Below, piece by piece: positions 52,860 through 62,093 of a stretch of 64,000 bases of DNA. A program made the translations under genes and the position numbers. Position 1 is the first letter of the stretch; every line of letters begins with the position of its first letter. The notes under the pieces are model-generated. The model did not search any database and was not told where the DNA came from. It saw only the letters and a list, made by a program, of their open reading frames with translations. This DNA is from Catenaria anguillulae PL171 (lineage: Eukaryota > Blastocladiomycota > Blastocladiomycetes > Blastocladiales > Catenariaceae), in the NCBI GenBank assembly GCA_002102555.1, contig MCFL01000020.1, forward strand, positions 124,001-188,000, written 5' to 3'.

Positions 52860-53526
52860 GTAGATCAACTTGTGCGCGCAAGTGGATGTAATTGCTTGGT
52901 CGTGGTTGGTATCCTGGAGGTAGGTATACGATATTGCATGTGTTGTTTGCTTTATCTTCGCTCCGTTTGTGAGGCCTTTTTTTTTTCTTCTTCTTTCGTG
53001 TGTTGGTTGTCGCTTGCTCATCCTGACCATTCCCCTTCTGTCACATCTTAATTACCTTTCCATTACGTACTCGATACATTCCTTTTCCTTCCTGGATGAA
53101 GAATGGATAGAAATTTCAAGCACACAATACTGTATTTGCATGTCAGCCGTCAGTCATTTAGCAACAACAAGAAGGCACTGGTGGCTGATAGCGTGTGCTC
53201 GCGATTGATGATGCCGGCCGCTTCAGTCAGACATTCGGCAGACCCAAGAAATACCCGGAATGGTCGCACCCAAGAGACAATCCATTTGAAAACCGCCCGC
53301 ATTCACAGTATTGACCGGTCGTCCCATAGGTATGATACTTGCTTTGCTCCACCCCTCCCCCAATGGCTGTCGCGTGCCCTGTGCCGTGGCCTGCCTGGGA
53401 GCAGTTGATCACCGCACCGAGCTGTTGGCAAGCATTCCCACGCAAGACATTGATTCATTTTCGACTGACCCCCCAACCCTGCCTGACATTGCACTCGCCT
53501 CTCAGATTATCCACCCGCCCAGCATC
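52860..53526. other. Intergenic
   Basis: 3' flank of the ArfGAP gene, with a T-rich run at about 52977-52986, and the leader of the next gene. Nothing else is seen. Confidence 0.4.
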
Positions 53527-53970
53527 ATGACCGCCCACGCCAAATCCGCATCCGCGTCGTCCGCCGCCACCAAGCCCAAGCGCGTCGCCTCGGCCTCGGC
53601 CGCCAAACCACCAAAGACCACCTCTGCTTCCACAAAGCGCAAAAGTGCGTCGGCCGCAACCAAAAAGACACAGGCAAAGACTCCTGCTGCCGCGGCAAAA
53701 AAGAGTGCCGCGCCGCCCAAGGCGCCAGCAAAGGCAAAGGCAAAGGCTGCGGTTGCCGCCAAGCCCCAGCACGCACGCGCAAGCGCGCCCGCAAAGACCA
53801 AAAAGGCCACTGCAGCATCATCTGCGTCCTCGGCTGGTGCCAAGCACAAGGGCAAGGCGGTGCCAGGCGCCGGAGCCATGGATGCGGACCGCGTGCGTGT
53901 CGAGGCGCAGCGGGCAGCCGCGAATGCCGCGAGATTGAGGCGCGCAGAGAACCGCGGGTTTGCGCATTAA
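53527..53970 (+). CDS. Lys/Ala-rich basic protein, linker-histone-tail-like
   Basis: A 147-residue, very basic, low-complexity protein of Ala, Lys, Ser, Thr and Pro with repeated KPKR, KTTSASTKRKS and AKAKAKA units. The C-terminus is a short helical segment (DADRVRVEAQRAAANAARLR). The composition is that of a histone H1 tail or a nucleolar/chromatin-binding protein. However, no globular winged-helix H1 domain is present, so it is not a standard linker histone. Start at ATG 53527; the open frame upstream is not basic and looks like leader. Codon use matches neighbouring genes. Could also be a small ribosome-biogenesis factor. Confidence 0.6.
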   Translation: MTAHAKSASASSAATKPKRVASASAAKPPKTTSASTKRKSASAATKKTQAKTPAAAAKKSAAPPKAPAKAKAKAAVAAKPQHARASAPAKTKKATAASSASSAGAKHKGKAVPGAGAMDADRVRVEAQRAAANAARLRRAENRGFAH

Positions 53971-55199
53971 TTCAATTCATTTGGCCGTTTGGGCGGATGC
54001 GTGTTGTGGACGTTGCGAGAGGGGAATGGATGGTTTGCGGGCGGCGGCGACCGATGGACGGCAAACGCGTTCAGCAAGCCATGGCGGATTTTCCCACCTC
54101 GCCCTTTGTCTACCTAGGCTTTCCATCTATTTATTGCAGATTGATTCAAAAGTCTCTGTTCTTGATGATGGTTCCCATTGTCCAAATGCCACCATTATTA
54201 TTGCTCTTGACCTGTTATTTCCTTCGCATTTTCCTCTCGTTCTTTACCCGCATGTACTTTGTTTGCTTCGTCTTGATCTTTCTTTCTTGGCCGCCCTTGG
54301 TCGGATTCATGCAGTCTCCAAATTCCTCAGTACATAAATCAATCATCATCTGTCTGTCTATTCGTTGAGTCGCCGCATTGCTGATCCATTATGTAGCCTC
54401 TCCTTTGCCGTTCAGGTTCAAGTTCATATCATGCTAAGCAACGATGAGAAGGCAACTTGAAATTGTGAGGGAGGGAGGCGTGGTGCATAGCGAGGGCCAA
54501 ATCGAAGCAGTACTTACACATCCAAATCCATCTCAACCAACTCATCCTGCCTCGTCTTATAGACATGGACAAGGGACGACAACAACCGATGAGGATCGCG
54601 AGGAGCGACCATGACCTAGGATTGCGAGAAAACGCCACCGTAAAACGAGACAGCCGTGAACGTGAACGTGTGTGTGTGCAGCACTGTGGACAAGAACAAA
54701 AATTAACATCATCTCCATCATTTGCCCATGGTCGGCCACCACGATTCATTCCATGCACCCGGCAGCACTCCAAGCAAATCATTTCCGCCACCCTCTACAG
54801 CCAGCTGCGCCTGTCCGATTTGCTTGAATAACGTTGGACGCCCCCGCTTACCCTCACTTCTGCCTCAGCCACTACATCATCTCTGACGGGTTGTTCTGGT
54901 CTGTTCAGTGGCGACCACTCAAGCTTGCTCGCGGCAACGTCGTGACTTCCAGGCTCGATTATCTTGGACCAAATGACAATTGACCCGTTTGTCTCCCAAC
55001 CAATTACATTGCCACATTCCCGACAATCGCACAAGCACAAGACATATGCCAGCTTGCAGCTTGCTCTGTTGCATGCCTCGGCTTAATTGATTGCAACTGT
55101 TTCTCCAAAATCGGCACCAACTTGCCATCTGTCTGTTTTGGAGTTTTACCCGCACTCGCTCAAGCACCATCCACACAATCTCCAATCAAGTTGGCCATC
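53971..55199. other. Intergenic, 1.2 kb without a gene
   Basis: T-rich in 54100-54300. Short open frames on both strands show no family signature. Confidence 0.4.
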
Positions 55200-58082
55200 A
55201 TGGCACACTACGCCCACCCCCCACCAACAACCACCTCGGACCTGCTGTCCACCAACCCCGGCGCCGCGGCCTCTGCCGGCGCAGTGTCGCACTGGGTCCC
55301 GATCCGCGACCCAGAGTCTGGCGACACCTTCTATGCCAACCCCGACACGGGCGAATGCACCTGGGACCTCCTGCCGGGAATGCTGGTCATGGACGGCGGC
55401 GGCCACGAGATCTGGTGGCAATTGTTTGACGAGCGTACTTCCACGCCTTACTACTACTCAACTGCGTCGGCACAAACTCAATGGCCGCGGCCTACAACGG
55501 GACTGGTTGTCAATTTGATCAACATTCAAAAGCATGCCATTGGCAAGCGCGTCAGTTTGGCGTATCAGCCAGCGGGGCAGTATACGTTTGATGCGCTTGC
55601 AGCGCAGGACCAGCACAGGGCAACGTCTGGGTTGGCGGCGGCGAGGGGTGGAGCTGCAGGGATTAATTTGTCACCGATTACGATTCCGGGATCCACGGCG
55701 GTGGACACGGGGGCTGCAGAGAAACGGTATTCAAAGCAGTTGACGTCGGCGTCGTCGGGCGGGTATGATGTGGTGGAGACGCCCATGGACGAGCACGAGT
55801 ATGATGGTCATGGCGTGTCGGCATTGTCTTCTTCTGCACCTGTACGTCTGTTCATTTTTTTCTGCCTTTTTCTTTGGACGGCCTGTGAGATCGGGCGTTG
55901 GTCGGATGGGGGAGCGATGGGTTGGGGGTGGGGCGGACATGGGCAAGTTTGCGCGGCATCTCACGGCTGCGCTTTGCGAATGTGAACACGCTCAAACACT
56001 TTGCTTTCGGGGAGTGACTGACTGACCATCGGCCACTATCACATTCCAAACCTCCCGACGATTTGTTTGTTTGTTTGCTTGCTTGCTTTCTTGCCCCTCC
56101 TTGCTCGTGTCTGTGTATGTCCCCCATCCACCCGACCTGAACCCGACCACGACGCGTACAGGTCCTCTCGAGTCTCTCCGACATGATGGCTGCCGCCGCA
56201 GGCAACACGACCCTGGGCGGCGACCCAACCAACACCACCACCTACCTGGTCGACACAACCACGGCGTCATCTGCGATTCCGCAATCCGACATGTACTATG
56301 CGTCTTCTTCTAATCATTCACACGCACCCTCCTCGTATCAGCCACAGCACGCGCAACAAGCCTCTGCCAACGGCCGCAACCACATGCACGACGGGCCACG
56401 GTCGGCCGCGCCGCACATGACCACATTTGATTCCACCGATACGGGAACAGCAGCCGGCCGCCCGCTTCAAAAATCTGCGTCTGCGTCCGATCTCGCCAAA
56501 TCCGCCGGCGTGTCCAACCCAATCAACAATCCCGCGGCCGCCAGGGCAATGCATCCGCTACTGGGCGGGGCACGGTCGGACAATGTGCTTGGCGGGTCTG
56601 GCGTCAAGGGTGCCGGCGCCGGAGGCGCAGGCGTGTTGCCACCAGACTTGAGATCGGAACTCGAACGGTTTCAGATTGACGGGTTTGCGAAAAAGTTTTT
56701 CAGGGAACACAAGCGCGGCATCTTTCGGCGGCGGGTGCCCGTGGAAAAGTTGCTCGTGTGGAGCAAGGTACTTTCTGACTATTGCACGCATTCATTGCGC
56801 TCCCTTCGCATTGTGGCCACCACACGCGGTCCCAAGTGGCTGACGTTTTGACATGCTCTAATCCATCTTAGGAATCGCTCAAACTGCCGCTCATGGTGAT
56901 TTCCAAAGCCCGGCACAAGGACGCCCTCAAGTGCTTCAAAATCATCCAACGCATCATGGGCGACCGGTCGTCAGGTGGGCTCACGTCCACCATGGTGCGC
57001 AACTACAAGCCCGCGCTCGACATTCAATGGATCCTGGAGCGCGGCGTTATGCATGGCGAAATGCGCGACGAGATCTACGTCCAAGTGTGTAAGCAGCTCA
57101 CGAGCAATCCATCGGGCGACTCGCTCAAGCGCGGGTGGGAGCTCATGGCTTGCTTGACGCCCACATTTCCACCAAGCAAGAATTTCGAAGAGTATCTCAA
57201 GACATTTGTGGCGGGCGCCGCACAAGGCAATGGTGCGGCCGCAGCGAGTACGGGCGGCGAGGCGAGGGACAAGGTCGCCGTCATTGCGGCGCATTGCTTG
57301 AACAAGTTGGAGAGGAGTTGTCGAAATGGGCCTAGGGGCAAGACACCCACGGTACCAGAGGTGGAGCGCATGGTCGAGGCGCCATTTGCGCCAAGCGTGT
57401 TTGGCGAGACTCTGGAGGACATCATGTACGCTCAACTATCTTGCGTGCATTATTTGTTTGCGAAACAAAACTGACGTTGCCCCGCTGATTTGTTTTGCAA
57501 CAAAGGCGAATCCAACAGCGCGAGTACCCACATCTGGCCTACCCACGAATCCTCGTCTTCCTATCGCAATCCGTTCTTGACCTAAACGGGTGCTCGACCG
57601 AAGGCATCTTTCGCGTGCCAGGTGACGCCGACGCCATCACGGACCTGCGGCTACGCATCGAAAAGAACCGTTACGACGTGCAGGGCATTGCTGACGCCAA
57701 CGTGCCTGCGGGTCTGCTCAAGTTTTGGCTGCGCGAGCTTGCCGAACCACTGATTCCCTCAAACATGTACCAGGCGTGCATTTCCACGGCCGACGACGTG
57801 CACCAGGCCATGGCCATGATTGAACAGTTGCCCGAGGTCAACAAGCGCGTGGCAAAGTACATGATTGCGTTTTTGCAAATCGTGTCGCGGCCAGAGCATC
57901 AAAAGGCAACAAAGATGTCGGTCCAGAACTTGGCCATGGTCTTTGCGCCAAACTTTTTGCGGTGTCCCAGTGACAATCCAACGCAAATCTTTGAAAATAC
58001 CAAGTACGAGCAGCAATTTTTGCGGCATTTGATTACCGAGGCCAGGTATGACATTGAAGTCCGGGCGGTTCCGTGGCAATAG
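55200..58082 (+). CDS. WW-MyTH4-RhoGAP protein (Vilse/ARHGAP39-like)
   Basis: A GTPase-activating protein for Rho/Rac-type GTPases, acting on the cytoskeleton. Four exons (55200-55841, 56162-56767, 56872-57425, 57506-58082) give 792 residues. Two WW domains lie at about 30-60 (SHWVPIRDPESGDTFYANP..) and 72-102 (EIWWQLFDERTSTPYYYSTA..WP). A Ser/Ala-rich linker follows. The MyTH4 domain covers about 360-590 (ARHKDALKCFKIIQRIMGDR, ERGVMHGEMRDEIYVQVCKQ). The RhoGAP domain runs from about 600 to the end, with the arginine finger in STEGIFRVPGD and the conserved LLKFWLRELAEPLIP and NLAMVFAPNFLRC. The domain order is that of animal Vilse/CrGAP/ARHGAP39. Intron 1 is unusually long (320 nt). The junction of exons 3 and 4 (..EDIM-RIQQREYP..) is phase 2 and matches the family. 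Confidence 0.93.
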
Positions 58083-58589
58083 TCGTAGGCGATTTCCTGT
58101 CGCGTTTGGGCGAGTGTCGTTGGGTGTGAGTGCTTTGGCTCCGTACATCTGTGCCTCCCTCCTTTTCTTTTCGTTCTTTTCTTTTTACAGTCGTAGATGG
58201 GTTTTCATTTTCGTCACACACACACGCACACACGCACATTATCTGCTAGTCTTTCTCTGTATCTCTGTTGCCTTGCGTCCGTACCCCCGATCCTGTTTGC
58301 TGAACCCTTTCCCGTCGCTCTACCGCTGACGGCCTTTTTTTTTCTCTTTCTTTGCTGTTTTTTTTTCTTGTCCATTCACTCTGCTGGATTCCTCTGCTTT
58401 GCTTTCTTGTTGGTCCCATTTGCTTTTCGTGTTTTGACCCCCTCGCTTTTGTTTACATGTGCTGCTGTTCGTATCATTATTGCTCGTCGTTTCATCCCCC
58501 ATAGTTTGTTGTGCAGAGAGGGGATACTGATTTACATGTATTGGTTCGATGAGATCATGATGCAAACATGCACACCAACGCCGGGACTG
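58083..58589. other. Intergenic, pyrimidine-rich with CA repeat
   Basis: 3' flank of the RhoGAP gene. It holds a CACACACACGCACACACGCAC microsatellite near 58215-58237 and several T-runs. No gene is seen. Confidence 0.5.
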
Positions 58590-59401
58590 GGGGACGAGTC
58601 GTTCACGGAAGCTATTTACGCAGACAAGCGGGAACGAGGCAAACATGCAGAGCCACCATTCCATCGCTTCGGCACTCTGAGCGCTGACATCCATATCATT
58701 CGCCAACTTGTTGGCCGAGACCATCCCAAGCATGTGAATTAGGTGCAAACACTTGACGTGTCCGTGCTTGCCCGTCTTGTGAATCAAGTCCATCTTTCCG
58801 TCTTGGTTGCCTGACGGGGCGTGCGATTCAGCTACAAGTGCTTGGTCAAAGGAATGGAAAAGACCCACTCGACAACATGTGCTTGGTCACCGGCATTGGC
58901 GGTCCGAACGCACTGCCTCCACATTCATGCCTGGCACTCCAGTTTGACTGCCGTCGTCTGGCCATTCTTGCCGTCAGAGTTGCGCACGCGATACCGGCGC
59001 AGCCTCCATTGCTGGATCGCGAGCTGGCCGCTCTTTGCAGCAATGCAAAGGATTGTCCTTTTGTGGAACTTGCGGTCCCACTGACGCAAGGACTCGGAGT
59101 AAATGTGCTTGAAGAGGTCGTGGGTTTCGTATGCTTGAATGAGGTGGTCATGGCCATGCTCGATCATGGGATATCGACCCGGCCACGCGTACTAGCCAGG
59201 CGCCAATCGCGGATCGAACCCCAAAACATACCCCTTTCTTCATCGTCATCCGGAATATACGCTTGGTACTTTTTGTAAACCCAATCCAACACGTCAATAT
59301 GAGGTGGGAATCGCGGCCGTGGACATGATGCGCTTGGGCGCGATCACGAGAATGAGCTCGACGGCCGACATCGGTAGCGGCAAAGGTCCAGGGGTATCCA
59401 T
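58590..59401 (-). pseudogene. Broken WW-rich ankyrin-like gene
   Basis: Starts like the family (MDTPGPLPLPMSAVELILVI) at 59401, then hits a stop after about 35 codons. Another frame continues HIDVLDWVYKKYQAYIPDDD. A third gives TILCIAAKSGQLAIQQWRLR, and a further segment CLHLIHMLGMVSANKLANDM..AEAMEWW matches the end of the adjacent copy. At least two frame changes and missing repeats make it a pseudogene. Confidence 0.6.
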
Positions 59402-59443
59402 GGTTGTATACGATGGCTTCAGCTGATGAAAATGCTCAAAGTT

Positions 59444-60169
59444 TCATAAATGAATGCGGTTCGCCAAATACGACGGGGTGCAGTGAGACAAGACAGAAAT
59501 GGAAAGGTAACAGAGCGAACTGAGACACTTATTGTCCTCATCAGCCTCATTGACGCCACATTGAGGCGCAAGATACATATGAGTATTCCACCATCCTTTG
59601 GCCCATGGCGACAAATCCCCCACTTGCTCAGCTGTCAACATGAAGGGCGAAACCATTCCAAGAACATGCAGGAATTGCAAACACCTGTATCTCTCATGCC
59701 GGCATGCATCTCGCACCATCAACTGGACCTCGTCAACGTTATGGAGTTGCCATGTCACATCAATCATGCGATGTCTGGCATTTGCACTGGCCAATATCCA
59801 TTCCAATACTTGAGCCTGATCCGTTTCCATGGCTGCGTTTGCCAAATGCCACCACATGGTGGCAAAGAATTGCGCATTGTCCTCGTCCAGCAGCACCTCG
59901 AGTGGATAATATCTTGCAAGCCACCACTTGAGGACTTGAAGCTGACCACTCAAGGCAGCGGCCGTAGCGATCCCTTCCCACGGCAGCTCAAATTTGCAAG
60001 AAACAGCGAGGAACCACTCCCCGAGCGCCTCCAAAATGTTCACATGGCCGTATTCGGGTGTAACTTGACGAACTTCATGATCAAAAAACTTTGGCATCAA
60101 GAGGATTGGATCACGAAGATTGAACAGCAAATCCAGACGACCAAATGCGGCAAGTGAGATGGGATGCAT
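59444..60169 (-). CDS. WW-rich ankyrin-like protein, short copy
   Basis: A 241-codon frame with ankyrin-like repeats: ALSGQLQVLKWWLARYYPLE, TDQAQVLEWILASANAR, RYRCLQFLHVLGMVS and SPWAKGWWNTH. It is a tandem neighbour of the broken copy at 58590-59401. Compared with the 749-residue member at 20325 it is much shorter and lacks the hydrophobic N-terminal segment. The frame extends about ten codons upstream without an ATG, so the 5' end is probably lost or in another exon. I start at ATG 60169 (MHPISLAAFG). It may be a 5'-truncated, non-functional gene. Confidence 0.5.
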   Translation of the reverse strand: MHPISLAAFGRLDLLFNLRDPILLMPKFFDHEVRQVTPEYGHVNILEALGEWFLAVSCKFELPWEGIATAAALSGQLQVLKWWLARYYPLEVLLDEDNAQFFATMWWHLANAAMETDQAQVLEWILASANARHRMIDVTWQLHNVDEVQLMVRDACRHERYRCLQFLHVLGMVSPFMLTAEQVGDLSPWAKGWWNTHMYLAPQCGVNEADEDNKCLSSLCYLSISVLSHCTPSYLANRIHL

Positions 60170-60529
60170 GGGAACCGAATCCACTTCGCATCCCACCACA
60201 CGCGACTTGCAAAGTATGCTTCACAGCGATGCTACCATTGAACAACGTGAGTGGCCACGATGACGCACTCCAGCAAGTGGATTTAGCCTCCAAAGAAGAA
60301 GAGAAAATGAAAGGCAAGATGAAGATTTTTATGGCGAAATCGCACACAGAAAGGAGAGCGAGAGCTGTGACACACAAATTGAGGGATAAAGGAATAACCG
60401 ACACACAAAAGGGTAAATCGCGCGCGCCACATCCAAAGAATGCAACCAACTCATTTCGACTTGGGCCATTGCCAAGGATATTCTGATCTTCTTGAGAGAG
60501 CTTGTCTCGTCCTTGAAACTGGCTTGTCT

Positions 60530-60884
60530 TCACACACGGCAGCAGCAGCGCTTCTTGAACCAGCCGCAACCTTCCATGCGGGTGAAAACGCCGCCGTGCT
60601 CGCGGCACTTTTGCTCGCACTTGCCAGCGTTGGTCGCACTGCAGCTGTCGGCGATGCAGAACTCGCCCATGATGCCGACGTCGGACTCGGGTTGCGAGAT
60701 GGCAGCAGAAGCGGCATCGACGTTGCCTAAAAAACGTGAATGCAAGCTGGATAATGTCAGTCTATATCATCATGAAAACGGAAACGAAAAACAATGTCGG
60801 TAGAGGCCTTCCTTCGGTGGGAGCGGCTTGAATAGTCATGCCGAGGGCGAGGAAGGCAAGGGCAAAGAGAGCAGAGGTCTTCAT
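60530..60884 (-). CDS. Defensin-like cysteine-rich peptide 2, with lost GT splice donor
   Basis: Paralogue of the gene at 18522-18882. Exon 1 (60812-60884) is 73 nt, exactly as in copy 1, and encodes a signal peptide (MKTSALFALAFLALGMTIQA). Exon 2 (60530-60726) encodes the propeptide end and a mature domain with the same eight cysteines and spacing. Joined, they give 89 residues in frame. However, the intron begins GAAGGC where copy 1 has GTAAGT, as if the T of the donor were deleted; the acceptor TTTTAG is normal. Unspliced, translation stops within the intron after the signal peptide. The promoter box is TACAAAG instead of TATAAAG. The gene is therefore either spliced through a rare GA-AG intron, silenced recently, or affected by a sequence error. 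Confidence 0.6.
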
Positions 60885-62093
60885 GGTGATGAGTGTGAGT
60901 GAGTGTGCCAGTGAGTGTGGGTGATGTGTGTGGCAGCTAATGTGCAGAGACTGATGTGGAGCACTTGAGTTAAATGGACTGGCGTGTTGTAGCCCGGCTT
61001 TGTAGTCATCGCTCGGCTCGCAGTTACCGAAGCACTGAGGGGCTTGGCCGCCACGGGTGCTCCCAAGGTCTATGCCACCTCCGCTCGGAGTGGAGTGAGT
61101 CCTCACTGGTAGCCACTGGTTCAATGCGAAACTGCGGGAACCTTGATGTAGTCCTGATCCCACACATGAGTCATTTCGGCTCAATTTGGGGATTTCACCT
61201 AAACGTTCCCATGCACTCACGCATGCATGCGGTGTCTCGCGACCGTCGGTACTATTTAATCCGAGACAATGCGAGCTGCAGAGAGGTGAATGATGCCGAC
61301 AGAGTTCTGAGCGCACGTGGTCACACTCCATGTGAGACGCGTTGTCCCCACTGTCTCACAAGCTTTGGAAATGCGGGTGCCACCCATCGGGGATCACAAC
61401 CTGAAGGGCGTTAAGTGGATGATTTTAGGGACAAATGATTACGTTCCGGTGACGTTTGGCAGGCTGGAACATAAGTGATGTATGTACTCTTCGATCCGAG
61501 CATTCCGAGCATACATGCGTTGCATCGGATCATGGCCCAGGTCCCGTCGTTAAGTCGCGCAGCCATCAACTGAACCGAATCATGCAAGGTTATCATCGAT
61601 GCCGTGCTTACTGACAACTCAACTGTATGAATCGGTAAGCGCTCAGTCATTGACTGGACATGTGTATTCGCATGCGCCCCGTCCGCGTTTCCATCTACCG
61701 GTATGTATGCCGGCCCCTCAACTACTCGAGAGTTATGGCGGCCCAATCATGGGTCCACTTGCAGTTAGCTGTTCTTGCTGCCGCCTCCCCAGATACAGAT
61801 TTGAAGGTCAAGGACGACAAGGCCAGGTCAAGTAACTTTTGTGAACGCATCACTTGACAGGATGGCAAACTCGATCTCATTCGTAAATAAGGGATTGGGT
61901 AATGCATGCAACAACCAACCACATGGCAATAAATAATGACACTGAAAACTATGCGGTCTCAATCACACATGGCGAATGTGTCCGCACACAACTCGGCTCA
62001 CTCATCCAAGTCGGACAATTCGGCTTCACTTGCTGCCATCAATCCAAGTCCATCCTCAACACGATCCTTTGCGTCCGTGACTCTGCCGCCATC
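60885..62093. other. Intergenic, 1.2 kb
   Basis: Upstream region of defensin-like gene 2, including TACAAAG (minus strand) at 60998-61004, and the 3' flank of the next gene. Open frames such as 61411-61746 show no family character. Confidence 0.4.

Noticed and set aside
53527-53970. Linker histone H1
   Set aside because: Composition fits an H1 tail but no globular winged-helix domain is present, so only a Lys/Ala-rich protein is called.
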